From: CALODL01 sp942492115 | GTDB taxonomy: Bacteria; Planctomycetota; Phycisphaerae; UBA1845; CAIVHJ01 | Length of the DNA: 64,000 nt | NCBI GenBank assembly: GCA_942492115.1 | Contig: CALODL010000021.1 | Coordinates: forward strand, 124,001-188,000 | Direction: 5' to 3' | Part shown: positions 46,159 through 55,646 of the stretch, in pieces | How the letters are laid out: each line of letters starts with the position of its first letter | How positions within the stretch are numbered: the first letter of the stretch is position 1 | Notes under the pieces: generated by a model | Seen by the model: the letters and a program-made list of their open reading frames with translations, nothing else | The model's database searches: none | What the model was told of the DNA's origin: nothing | Translations under genes and position numbers: made by a program

Positions 46159-49100
46159 ATGAGCGAGATCATTCGGACGTTTACGCTGCCCTCCTCCCTC
46201 ACGCCCGAACGGCGGAAGCAGTTGGTGGCCGCGTTTGGGGCGCTGCAGGCGCGGCAACATCACCTGGCGAATCTGACGAAACACGTGGCCGCGGCAGTCG
46301 ATGTCCGTGTCGAGACTGACCGCATCGAACTGCATTACCGTATCCCCCGTGCAACACATCTCGCGACGCCGACTACGCAGCCCGACGGGACAACGGTGGA
46401 ACGCTGGGCGCAGCAGTTGTCCGCGACTTTCGCCGCGGCCTATCCGGCCGGCCAGGCCGCCGTCATGCGCCACGGCGGACTGACCACGGCAGCCCTGGCT
46501 GTCGATGAAGCGGGTGACCTGATCGTTCTCGACTTCGGCGTCGCCGAGTGTTTCGGCGCGGCACTGGATCCTGCCGACGACCATTGGATTCGCCAGGTCG
46601 CTGCTGCCGTACCGCCGGAAATGTGGACCACGCCGAGCGACTTCGGCCAGTCATCGGACATCTTCAGCGTCGGCGTGGTGCTCTACCAGCTGGCCACGGG
46701 TGTCCATCCGCATAACGCTGACCCGGATGACGCAGACTCATGTAAACACCGCATCCTCATCGAACTCCCGATCAATCCCGTGGACGCGGGTGCCCAGGTC
46801 CAGCCCCACGTCGGACAGGCCATCCTGCGGGCTCTTCACAGTCAGCCGGGCCACCGCTTTGCAACCTTCGCCGATCTCAGCGCCACCCTGGCAGGCACGG
46901 CGCTCGATCCACGCGACCCCAGCCGGCACCTCAGTGCCGAGGATATCCAGAGCAGCTCGATCGAAGCGCACCGCAAGCGTTATCTCGAACAGCAGGAGCG
47001 CCTGCGTGAGCAACGTCAGCGCACCGAACAGAAATGGGCCGAGCGAAAAGCGCACCTGGCCCGCCTGCTCACCCGTGTGCGACAGAACCTGTTAGCGGCC
47101 ATTGTCGTCACTGTGGTGATCGCGGGACTTGCGATCGCCGCGGGGATGCTATGGATCAGCCGAAGCAATGCCCGAGTCGTCGAACGCACCCTCGCCACGA
47201 CAGCCAGCGGCATGAACGCAGTCTTTGGACCCGACTGCGGGCCCGACATCGCCGCTGCACTTGGCATCGAGAAACCGACTCCACGACTCGTCAAGGCGAT
47301 CAACGGGCTGCAGCTTGCTGCCCCGGCAACCGTGTTCGTTTTCAGCCGGCCGAGCTACGCGAACTGGCGGTGCACGAGCGGCACGGTCAATCTCGAATTG
47401 GCCGACACCCGAATCGATTTCTCGTTCATGCGCTCCGGCGATGGTCTCGAACTGCTCATCGGCGATACCGAGTTGACCCAGAAACTGATCAATGCCGGCC
47501 AGACCCTGGCCGCGGCAACGATGGATCCTGCAGTTCGCGAACTCATCGATCGGTTGCGCGCGATCTTCGATGGCGAGGCAAGCGCTGCGGATATCGACCG
47601 CCGGCTCAGCAACGAGATGGGCATCGCGCGACCGCTGGGGTACCTGGCCTTCCAGGGCAGCTCTGCACGCCTCAGCCTCGGCCCGTTCAAACCCGTTGTC
47701 GGCCGCAACGCTGTAGATGCCGAGGTCACCATCGTCGACACGGGTGGCCAGATGATCATGAGCAGCGTCGTACCTCGAATCATATTTGACTACACGTGTA
47801 ATCAATCACGTACCGTGTGTGCCGTCGGCAGCACTGCCCTCGAGCCGTCGGAGCAACCCGACGCACACAAACAGTGGTGCATGACTGCAGCGCTCGCGGC
47901 GGCCGGAGCAGCCCTGGCCAACGGCGATGCCAACCGCCTGGCACAGTTGACCACACCCACGCGCCGGGCCGCCATCGAACGCACGATCGCGTGGACTCGT
48001 CAATGTTCCGCCGTAACACTGAGTACTCGGAATCTGTCGACCTCTTTGAGCCGCGGAGAGATCACAATCACCTATACCCCCGGCATACTGAATGACAACA
48101 CGTACACTACGCTACCGTTCGATATCGCATTCGATCCGGATCACGAATGGCGCATTCAAACCGACCAACCCATCGAATGGCCTGATGCGCCACCCGAATT
48201 GCTTCGTCAGCAGTTGGGTGCCCCACTGTTGGAGACCTTTACCGCGGCGTGGGAACATGGCGACGCCGGCGCCTACCTGGGCTTGTTTCCGGGAAGCAAG
48301 CGCTCGTTCGACGACATCATCGGCATGTTCACACAAATAAAGGAGGATGGTGCGCGCTTCAGCATCGCAGCCCGCGAGGATCCGGCATCCAACACCACCC
48401 TGTTCCTCGACGTCAAACCGATCAATGCACCATCGGTCTCAGGAGGCTATGTCACCAAGTCCTTTGGATTCACGATGCACCAGGGCGACCTGCGGTGGAA
48501 TCGTGTCGAGGATCCGCTGTGGATCTTCGCGGGCCGTGTCTTCGACAGCCTCGTGACCCGGATCAGCCGCGGCCCGTGGGAAGTGATCGCGGCCTTGCGC
48601 GATGAGTTTGAACGCACTGCCACAGGCGATCTGTCTACAGCCGAACGTCAGATCATCAGCGACTGGCTCGGTACGATCGACATGGCACGTGGCACGTTCG
48701 ATCCGACCAGCGCAGACTATGTGGCCGGATTTCCTCAACAGGTCCAGCTCCTGTCGAATCCAGACGTCCGGTTCCACCTCGTGCGGTCCGACGGCCCGGA
48801 TCAGCATCTGTTCTACATCCAGGATCGCGAACTGGCAGTGGTCGATATCGAACGCCTGTGGAAGAAATCCACACCCTGGCATGACTGGGAGGCCGTGGTC
48901 GGTGCGCCCCCTCACGGCCAGGTCGTCGGCCTGAGCTTCGATGAAGCCAACGACGTGGCCAGCCTTCTCGGGTGTGAATTGCCCACCGTTGATGAATGGA
49001 ATTCCGCAGCCAGCTTCTTCGGGGAACTGCCGGGCAAACCCGGGAATCACGCGTTCTATGGTGGCGTGTGGGAGTTCTGCGGCCAGGACACGGATTCGGG

Positions 49101-49293
49101 TGAGGCTCCGATCATCATCGGTGGGTGCTGGCACGATTACGATCCACAACTGCTGGCCGCCGGCTTGCCGTCGCCCAAAGACCGCAACCTCATGAGCCGC
49201 CAGGATCGCTTCGGAACGATTGGCCTGCGGCTCTCACGGCGCCTTGAACTTCCTCCCGAGGCCCTGGCCTACTCGCCCGCTCCCGCCGAATGA
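46159..49293 (+). CDS. Membrane pseudokinase with FGE-like C-terminal domain
   Basis: A 1044-residue protein. Residues about 100-300 are a kinase-fold C-lobe: LIVLDFGVAE with the DFG (125-127) and SSDIFSVGVVLYQLATGVHP. It has no Gly-rich loop and no catalytic Asp (the HRD position reads HGG), so it should be inactive as a kinase. A charged coiled coil (about 265-305) leads to one membrane helix (about 311-334). The large outer part has no family I recognise until the end: residues about 925-1027 resemble the formylglycine-generating-enzyme/SUMF1 fold (LPTVDEWNSAAS, GGVWEFCGQD, IIGGCWHD, GTIGLRLSRR). It lies just upstream of T6SS-like genes; a threonine-phosphorylation-type regulator is a possible role. 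The ribosome site is weak. Confidence 0.7.
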   Translation: MSEIIRTFTLPSSLTPERRKQLVAAFGALQARQHHLANLTKHVAAAVDVRVETDRIELHYRIPRATHLATPTTQPDGTTVERWAQQLSATFAAAYPAGQAAVMRHGGLTTAALAVDEAGDLIVLDFGVAECFGAALDPADDHWIRQVAAAVPPEMWTTPSDFGQSSDIFSVGVVLYQLATGVHPHNADPDDADSCKHRILIELPINPVDAGAQVQPHVGQAILRALHSQPGHRFATFADLSATLAGTALDPRDPSRHLSAEDIQSSSIEAHRKRYLEQQERLREQRQRTEQKWAERKAHLARLLTRVRQNLLAAIVVTVVIAGLAIAAGMLWISRSNARVVERTLATTASGMNAVFGPDCGPDIAAALGIEKPTPRLVKAINGLQLAAPATVFVFSRPSYANWRCTSGTVNLELADTRIDFSFMRSGDGLELLIGDTELTQKLINAGQTLAAATMDPAVRELIDRLRAIFDGEASAADIDRRLSNEMGIARPLGYLAFQGSSARLSLGPFKPVVGRNAVDAEVTIVDTGGQMIMSSVVPRIIFDYTCNQSRTVCAVGSTALEPSEQPDAHKQWCMTAALAAAGAALANGDANRLAQLTTPTRRAAIERTIAWTRQCSAVTLSTRNLSTSLSRGEITITYTPGILNDNTYTTLPFDIAFDPDHEWRIQTDQPIEWPDAPPELLRQQLGAPLLETFTAAWEHGDAGAYLGLFPGSKRSFDDIIGMFTQIKEDGARFSIAAREDPASNTTLFLDVKPINAPSVSGGYVTKSFGFTMHQGDLRWNRVEDPLWIFAGRVFDSLVTRISRGPWEVIAALRDEFERTATGDLSTAERQIISDWLGTIDMARGTFDPTSADYVAGFPQQVQLLSNPDVRFHLVRSDGPDQHLFYIQDRELAVVDIERLWKKSTPWHDWEAVVGAPPHGQVVGLSFDEANDVASLLGCELPTVDEWNSAASFFGELPGKPGNHAFYGGVWEFCGQDTDSGEAPIIIGGCWHDYDPQLLAAGLPSPKDRNLMSRQDRFGTIGLRLSRRLELPPEALAYSPAPAE

Positions 49294-49427
49294 AGCGGCC
49301 CTGGGACGAGAGGGCGCCCGACCTTCTGGTCCCGCGCCGTTGAGCCTTGCGCCGCCAGGTTTTATACTCCGCAAGGCGGGCGCCATCGAAACGAAGCATC
49401 CGGTGCTCGCATGCCGACAATACTGTC

Positions 49428-50015
49428 ATGAACGACTCAGGACCCCCACATTCCGCAGCTCCGCTGAGCGCAGCCCTGAAGAAGCATTGCGCATTCCTGC
49501 AGGATCAGGACATCGATCCGGATTGCGCAGACCGGGCCGCTGCCAGTCTGGCGGAGACGGTCAAGCTGCTCCAGAGGATCAGCCTGGCCATGATCTCGGA
49601 ACTCGAGGTTCTCGGCCGCAACAACCCGCGTATCAAGCAGATGCACGAAGCGATCGTCAGCCAGGGACTCCTCGATGTCGAGAGGGCGGTCGCGGCGGCC
49701 CTGGCACCTGACGAGACACGCATCACCAAGCTGACCCACTGTGCCGAATTGATGCTGCGGTGGTGGTCTGCCATTCTCGCCGGTATACAGACCACGGTCC
49801 TCGAAGTGCCTGGCGAATTGAACGACGCCCTCAACCCTGCGGGCTGGGGCGTCGAGAAGAAGATGTGGAAATCGGAAGACGCCGCCCTGTGGGAGCACTT
49901 CAAACTCGCGATCCGTCCCGAGCTACCGCTGCGACTCAGCGATCGCCTGAAAACGATCCAGGCACAGAAAAGCCTCGACGCCTTCGCGGCGATGGCTCAC
50001 CCTCCGCAGGAGTGA
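49428..50015 (+). CDS. Hypothetical protein in the T6SS-like cluster
   Basis: A 195-residue, mostly helical soluble protein without signal peptide. It has a long helix around NPRIKQMHEAIVSQGLLDVE and a Trp-rich segment MLRWWSAILAGIQ. I recognise no family. It is co-directional with the following lipoprotein (5-base gap) and TssL/TssM genes, so it is probably part of that system, for instance a cytosolic adaptor. Confidence 0.55.
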   Translation: MNDSGPPHSAAPLSAALKKHCAFLQDQDIDPDCADRAAASLAETVKLLQRISLAMISELEVLGRNNPRIKQMHEAIVSQGLLDVERAVAAALAPDETRITKLTHCAELMLRWWSAILAGIQTTVLEVPGELNDALNPAGWGVEKKMWKSEDAALWEHFKLAIRPELPLRLSDRLKTIQAQKSLDAFAAMAHPPQE

Positions 50016-50020
50016 AACAA

Positions 50021-50542
50021 TTGTTCATGATCGGAAGAGCGCTACCCGCATTTGCCCTGGCACAGATCTTGCTTGCGAGCGGATGTGGTACGACCTACAC
50101 GTTCGATATCGAGCGCGTCCAGCCGGACTCCGAAACGACCTCGCCGACGACGGTGGACATCGTAGCGATCGAACTGGAGGACATTCGGACAGATGCCAGC
50201 CTGAAACGCGTGACCGCTGCGGAGTGGTTTGATTTTCAATACGAGCAGGGCCACCCCATGGTCCATGAAAAACGCGTCTACTCCGTCACCGGGCTAGCAG
50301 ATGACACCGTGGCGCGGGTCAAGATCGTCCATCCCGATCCTGTCGCCTGGTCGGCGGCGATCTACTTATTCGCCGAGGTGCCACACGCGGCAGAGTCGCT
50401 CGTTCCACGGCATGCATATCGCATCACACAGTTGCCGCCGCGCGGCGGAACGTACACGGTTCGGCTCAAAGGCGATCGCATGACCGTAGCGCGTGGGCCT
50501 TACCGTGGCCCCAAGGCGAGAAAGAGCTGGCGCAGCGATTGA
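50021..50542 (+). CDS. TssJ-like lipoprotein
   Basis: A 173-residue protein with an N-terminal signal ending in LLASGC and a beta-rich mature part of about 150 residues (VDIVAIELEDIRTD, HEKRVYSVTGL, RGGTYTVRL). Size, lipid anchor and position just before tssL and tssM match TssJ, the outer-membrane lipoprotein that binds TssM. Sequence alone is not decisive. Start: TTG at 50021 is 8 bases from AGGAG; the ATG at 50027 is an alternative. Confidence 0.6.
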   Translation: MFMIGRALPAFALAQILLASGCGTTYTFDIERVQPDSETTSPTTVDIVAIELEDIRTDASLKRVTAAEWFDFQYEQGHPMVHEKRVYSVTGLADDTVARVKIVHPDPVAWSAAIYLFAEVPHAAESLVPRHAYRITQLPPRGGTYTVRLKGDRMTVARGPYRGPKARKSWRSD

Positions 50543-50558
50543 GGATACCGAACAGCCT

Positions 50559-51287
50559 ATGACTCACAACGTCATGGATCTGGCTTCCAATATTCTGGTA
50601 GCCGTTGCCCGTTTCAAACGTCAGGCCCAACGCGGAACCACGCCGACAGGTCAAGTGCTGCGCGACGAGATCGTCCAGACATTTCGTGAACTGGACCAGC
50701 AGGCTCAGGGTGACGCGCGCCTCAAAGAGGCCTGGGATCACGCCAGTAAGCCGCTGATTTTTCTTCTCGATGAAATCATGATCAATACGGAATGGGAGTA
50801 CCGCGGATGGTGGGCGGACAATGACCTTGAAACCGATTTGCTCGGTCATCCGCGGCGCATGAGTGGAATCCTGTTCTACGACGAGTTGAGCAACGCCCTC
50901 GAACAATTCGACGCCCACAGCGGATCTGGCCGAACCGAGCACCAGGCAGCAATTCTGACAGTGTTCTATTGTGCTCTGCGCTTTGGTTTCGCGGGTAAGT
51001 TCGTTGGTCAGTCCAGCGAGCTGACCCGTGAAGCCCAACAGCTTCTGGCCAAGCTGCCCGCGGCCAATGTCCGAGCTGCACGCGAGTATTTTCCACAAGC
51101 GTACGCCCACACCATCGAAGTGCCGCCCAACTACCAGGCCTACATGCGACTCGCTACTGTCCTCGGCGTCGCCATCGGTCTCATCGTGTTGTTCGTCGGG
51201 CTGCGCCAGGTGGTGTCAGCGCAAGTCCTCGGCAGTCTCAGCGCGGCGGCCGAACAACTGGGAACTTTCTTCACGCCTGACGCGTGA
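50559..51287 (+). CDS. tssL: DotU/TssL-type inner-membrane protein
   Basis: A 242-residue protein with a helical cytoplasmic domain and one C-terminal membrane helix (about 205-225, LATVLGVAIGLIVLFVGL). The motif KEAWDHASKPLIFLLDE and EWEYRGWWADNDLE, with later ALRFGFAGKF, match the DotU/TssL family. TssL joins TssM in the T6SS membrane complex. It starts 16 bases after the lipoprotein gene; the GAGGAT site is rather far. Confidence 0.8.
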   Translation: MTHNVMDLASNILVAVARFKRQAQRGTTPTGQVLRDEIVQTFRELDQQAQGDARLKEAWDHASKPLIFLLDEIMINTEWEYRGWWADNDLETDLLGHPRRMSGILFYDELSNALEQFDAHSGSGRTEHQAAILTVFYCALRFGFAGKFVGQSSELTREAQQLLAKLPAANVRAAREYFPQAYAHTIEVPPNYQAYMRLATVLGVAIGLIVLFVGLRQVVSAQVLGSLSAAAEQLGTFFTPDA

Positions 51288-51317
51288 TCACGCAACAGCC
51301 GCAATGTTGAATGACTT

Positions 51318-54300
51318 ATGCACAGCCTGCTCGAACGCTTCTTGAGACTGCCCCCGGAACTGCGCCTGCTCCCCGCGGCAGTCATACTCATCGTGCCCAC
51401 CTTGCTGGCGCGGCCCATCCTGCCCGCAGGACTGTTCGGCTGGCTGCTCGGTGGCGTGGTCGCGATCTTTGCCGTGTTGTACGCCGTTCTCCTCGGATTG
51501 CGCCTCAATGCAATACGCCAGGGCCGGCGGCTCGACCGCGAAATCACCGGCCAGCAGATCGGCCCAAGCCGACGCGAGATTGCCGAGAAAGAGAAAGGCT
51601 ACAAGAGCAAGTGGCTTGAAGGGATCGAGAAACTCAAACGGGCCAAGCTGTCACTGTATGACCTGCCGTGGTACATCGTGCTCGGCGAGCCCGGTGGCGG
51701 CAAGACCATGACCCTGTTGAACAGCGGCATGGACTTCCCGATGGGTAAGGACGAGCTTCCCGGTTTCGGCGGCACGCGCAATTACAACTGGTGGTTCACC
51801 AACTCCGCAGTCATCCTGGACACTGCCGGGCGCCTGGTGTTCGACCAGGAAGGCACCACCGACCGCTCGGAATGGGAGGCATTCCTCACGCTGCTCAAAC
51901 GTCGCCGCGGCTGCCCGATCAATGGTGTGGTCGTCGCCCTTCCCGCGGACAAGCTGATGTCTGACTCGGCGGAACAACGCGAGCACAGCGCGGCCGTCCT
52001 CCGCGACCGCTTGCGGCAGATCCAGACGATTCTTGATATCCGGTTTCCCGTGTTCCTCCTGGTCACCAAAGCCGACCTTGTCGCCGGATTCACCGAATTC
52101 TTCAATGACCTCGACTCCGTGCAACGCAATCAGATCTTCGGCTGGTCGCGGCCGGGCAACTTTGACACACCATTCGAACCGGCCGAGTTTTCTGAAGACT
52201 TCGACGGCCTGTACAAGCGCTTGTACGAGCTGCGGCTCCATTTCTTGTCCCAGGATGCGACACCGAACGAACTTGGCTGGATCTACACCTATCCGGAGGC
52301 ATTTCGCAGCCTGAAGAGTCGGGTCCAGGACTATGTCGACGTCATGTTCAGCAAGAACATCTTCGCCGAACCACTGTTCTTTCGCGGGTTCTATTTCACC
52401 AGTGCCCTGCAGGAAGGCCGACCGATCCTGGAGATCCTCGGCGAACACCTCTCCGAGGAGGAACTCGAGAACCTCGAGGGTATCTTCCCGCAGTCGCGGG
52501 CGTTCTTCATCCATGATTTCTATACGCGCAAGGTGGCCAAAGAACAGGGCATGGTGTTTCGTTCCCAGCGACACATCAACCGCATGCGTCTGCTCAAGCG
52601 CTCGGTCCTGTTCGTGGGCCTGCCGATGTACACGCTGCTGGCGGTCCTCGGTTTCCTGGGCTACCGCAGCTACACTCAGGCAGTCCGCGAGCCAACCCTG
52701 GCCATCGAGAAGGCAGCAGATCTCGTTGGGAAGTACCGCGACCAACAACAGGCGGACGCAACCTGGACGGTCGCACAAGACCCTGACGGTGACGATGTCA
52801 AGGCGGCACTGATGCTGTCCGCACGGCTCGACGATGCCAGCGAACAGATTCGCAATCCCGCCGGAGTCGGCACGCTACTCTTTTCGTCGATCGGTGAAGA
52901 CGCCGACGCCAACCTGCGAAGCATCCAGCGTGAATTGCTCGGATATTGCGTACTGCGTCCGGCAGTCGCCCGGGTCGAGCAGGCCCTCGGCACCGCAGTA
53001 CCCTTGACGCCTGGACAGTTCGAAGCATTCAACACCAGCCTGCGTGCATACATCACGCTGCACTTCAGACATGGCGGTCCGTCGCTCGAGGAGTTGACGC
53101 GCTGCGCGTCGATCAACGACATGCCGTACGACGGTATGGTGGAGGCGCTGACACGCTTCGGCCAAGACGCGCCGGAGGGGCTCGGCGGACGTGTTGCGGG
53201 CGGCCTGACGGGCGACATCGCCCATCGGCAAGACGTCATTCTCGCAGGCATCGACAGCGCCGCGGCCTATTGGATGACCTCCGCGGATATCGCAAACCAC
53301 CCTGACTACGCCTGGTGGTATGGTCTACTGCAGCGCTGTACCGAGGTCCGTACGGCCTATCGCGCATTGATCGACGATGGCGAACGCTTCGCCTCCGCCA
53401 TTGACCTCAAGACGATCGAGAACGCCGCAGATACCTGGCGTGGCCACTTCCCTGAAGCCGCGGCCGGCCTCAGCCCCAAGCTGTGTGCGGCCCTCGATGT
53501 CCACCTCAACCGTGCGCCGCGTACCGAGGAATCGGGCTCGGTCAAGTCGATCAAACAGTTGCTGCTGGTCAACCGCTCCGCGGCTGACGCCTTCTGGAAC
53601 AATCTCGAAACCCTGCTACCCAAACCGGCGGAGGGCGTGGCCCCACAAAATTCCGAGTTCGCTGCGCTATGCAAACGACGTATTCGTGACCACCGCACGA
53701 CGCTGGCAGAGGCTCATGCGACCAGCCAGCAGGCCTTCGCTGATCAGTTCATGCAACTGAGTGACGTGATCGACACCGCGACGCAAACGATCACACCGGA
53801 AGCACGTCGGGCGGAGAGCGCTCTGGACACCATGGTCACGCGGTCTTTGAGCCGCATGACCCTCGAACCGGCCCAACTCCTCGACGGGTGGACGACACAG
53901 CTGCGCGAGCTCATGAGCAGCCCGTCCCTGACAACCGAAGTGACACTGGCTCCGGCATGGGATCCGGATGGCTTGCAGCGTCTGGCGCAGGCCGTTGACG
54001 GGGCCCGGCGGCGCTATCGAGCGCGCCTGCTGGTCAACCACATCAAAGCCGCACTCGAGGCCGCCGCGCTGGAAGACGAGGGCATTGCCCGTTTTGTCGA
54101 GGACCACGATGCCAAACCGGCAACACTGCGGTTCGAAGAGCTGCGAAACCGGCACCAGGCGTCGTTCCTGGCCAGGGTCATCAAGAGCAAGCAGGCGCTG
54201 GTCTCGGCTCTGGATGCGCCGGATTCTCTCGTACCCGATCCGGCCGACGTCAAGGAACTTCTCGAGGACCGTGCGGCCGATTATGTTCGACATTACATGG

Positions 54301-54455
54301 CTGCGTGGTCGGATGCGTACACGCATTTCGAGTTCTTACCCCTGCAGGCCTTCAAGAGCACCCCACCTGCCGATTGGGATGCATACCGTGCGTGGCTCAA
54401 TGGCAGCGCGAGCGACTTCCAATACAAGCCGCTATCTCAAGGCCTTCATGGATAA
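51318..54455 (+). CDS. tssM: IcmF/TssM-type T6SS membrane-complex protein
   Basis: A 1045-residue protein. Two N-terminal hydrophobic segments (about 13-70) are followed by an ATPase-like domain with Walker A GEPGGGKTMTL (about 122-132), then a third membrane segment (about 432-452) and a long periplasmic helical part. These are the IcmF/TssM features; TssM spans the envelope and links TssL with the outer-membrane lipoprotein. The C-terminal end (KPLSQGLHG) departs from what follows, and the next frame begins at an ATG inside the stop (ATGGATAA). Deleting one G near 54433 would fuse them as QYNRYLKAFMDN. So the gene may be split by a slip. Confidence 0.85.
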   Translation: MHSLLERFLRLPPELRLLPAAVILIVPTLLARPILPAGLFGWLLGGVVAIFAVLYAVLLGLRLNAIRQGRRLDREITGQQIGPSRREIAEKEKGYKSKWLEGIEKLKRAKLSLYDLPWYIVLGEPGGGKTMTLLNSGMDFPMGKDELPGFGGTRNYNWWFTNSAVILDTAGRLVFDQEGTTDRSEWEAFLTLLKRRRGCPINGVVVALPADKLMSDSAEQREHSAAVLRDRLRQIQTILDIRFPVFLLVTKADLVAGFTEFFNDLDSVQRNQIFGWSRPGNFDTPFEPAEFSEDFDGLYKRLYELRLHFLSQDATPNELGWIYTYPEAFRSLKSRVQDYVDVMFSKNIFAEPLFFRGFYFTSALQEGRPILEILGEHLSEEELENLEGIFPQSRAFFIHDFYTRKVAKEQGMVFRSQRHINRMRLLKRSVLFVGLPMYTLLAVLGFLGYRSYTQAVREPTLAIEKAADLVGKYRDQQQADATWTVAQDPDGDDVKAALMLSARLDDASEQIRNPAGVGTLLFSSIGEDADANLRSIQRELLGYCVLRPAVARVEQALGTAVPLTPGQFEAFNTSLRAYITLHFRHGGPSLEELTRCASINDMPYDGMVEALTRFGQDAPEGLGGRVAGGLTGDIAHRQDVILAGIDSAAAYWMTSADIANHPDYAWWYGLLQRCTEVRTAYRALIDDGERFASAIDLKTIENAADTWRGHFPEAAAGLSPKLCAALDVHLNRAPRTEESGSVKSIKQLLLVNRSAADAFWNNLETLLPKPAEGVAPQNSEFAALCKRRIRDHRTTLAEAHATSQQAFADQFMQLSDVIDTATQTITPEARRAESALDTMVTRSLSRMTLEPAQLLDGWTTQLRELMSSPSLTTEVTLAPAWDPDGLQRLAQAVDGARRRYRARLLVNHIKAALEAAALEDEGIARFVEDHDAKPATLRFEELRNRHQASFLARVIKSKQALVSALDAPDSLVPDPADVKELLEDRAADYVRHYMAAWSDAYTHFEFLPLQAFKSTPPADWDAYRAWLNGSASDFQYKPLSQGLHG

Positions 54456-55584
54456 CGCATTGCTCCTGTCCGACGCCATCGACAGTACCACCCGCACCGC
54501 CGTGCAGGCTTATCTGGCCGATATCGACTGGCCTCTAGACAGCCGCCTTGCGCGACTCCTGGAACGTGCCGCACAGGGAACGACCGCCGACGACATCGAG
54601 GGGATGGACAAAACCTGGCGTGACTACACGCGCAGTGTCGAGCGTTTGCGCTACCGCAGCCTCAACGACCTCGATAGCCCGCGCCCCATGGTGTTCCCCA
54701 ACCTGCAGACGGGCGATCTCCTTGAAATCGAATGGCTGACGATGCAATTGCAGTATGTCGTCGACTACGGTGCCTGGCTGCTGTGGCGTGATATTTACAC
54801 CAGCCTGCGGGATGACGACCTTCAGCCATTCGGTGACAAGCGGCCGTTCTTTTTCGACGGCGGACAGTATGACGGGCTGGATGAGCATATGCTGACGGCA
54901 CTGCTGGCCAAGATGGGCACCATCGAACGTTTTGCCCGAACGCTGGCGAGCAACGGGTCAGCGCCACGGGCCACGGGCGGCGCAGCCAACGCCACCTGGC
55001 TGAGTGGCGCCAAAGGCTGGCAGTCGTTTCTCGATCGGGCCCACCACACCATCGACATCCGGTACGAGCCGATATCGGACCCCGGCATGTTGAATCCCGA
55101 TCGCTACTACGGCTCTGTGGCACTCGAATTGCCTGGTTTACGGAATGCACAGGGCCAGGAACAGGGTCTGACCTGTAAGGTCGCCGAAGCCCGATCCTTT
55201 GCGAAATATCAGTGGCAACCCCATTCGGGCAGGGTGGTGGTGGTCCTGAGCGATCCGCACGAAACATACAGGGATCGTGATGTCGAGTATGAACCGCGCC
55301 TCCTCGAGCTACCGGCTGGCGAGTATGGTCTCATTGAGCTCATTCAGCAGCACGGGCAGCCCGCCGGAGAGGCATGGCAGATCGTACTGACGAAGGACGT
55401 CCACCAGATTGTCGGGCTGGCTGATGAACCCGCGGATACAGCCCCACTCGCCGTGTCATTCAGTATTCGCTTCGACCCGCCCGAAAACGGATTGCCGTCA
55501 CCTTTGCCCTGGCCGGATCCGAATGTTCTCGCCGGGGAAAGACCGCAAGCGCCCGAACCGGACCTCGCCGACAAGCAACAGTAG
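54448..55584 (+). CDS. C-terminal part of TssM or a coupled partner
   Basis: A 378-residue protein that starts 8 bases inside tssM. The first about 220 residues are helical (DNALLLSDAIDSTTRTAVQAYL); the rest is beta-rich (SVALELPGLR, GRVVVVLSDPHETYRD, YGLIELIQQHG), like the C-terminal beta domain of TssM. Read as one with the preceding gene it would give a TssM of about 1430 residues. It could be a real separate subunit translated by coupling; a frame slip near 54433 seems at least as likely. Confidence 0.65.
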   Translation: MDNALLLSDAIDSTTRTAVQAYLADIDWPLDSRLARLLERAAQGTTADDIEGMDKTWRDYTRSVERLRYRSLNDLDSPRPMVFPNLQTGDLLEIEWLTMQLQYVVDYGAWLLWRDIYTSLRDDDLQPFGDKRPFFFDGGQYDGLDEHMLTALLAKMGTIERFARTLASNGSAPRATGGAANATWLSGAKGWQSFLDRAHHTIDIRYEPISDPGMLNPDRYYGSVALELPGLRNAQGQEQGLTCKVAEARSFAKYQWQPHSGRVVVVLSDPHETYRDRDVEYEPRLLELPAGEYGLIELIQQHGQPAGEAWQIVLTKDVHQIVGLADEPADTAPLAVSFSIRFDPPENGLPSPLPWPDPNVLAGERPQAPEPDLADKQQ

Positions 55585-55646
55585 CGGCGTCTTATTGGGC
55601 GTTCACAGTAGTTCTCGAATCAGATGCCCAGGCAAGGAACCCAGCC

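Noticed and set aside
49760..50020. Upstream extension of the TssJ-like frame
   Set aside because: It overlaps the preceding gene and lacks signal-peptide features; the lipobox fits only the short start.
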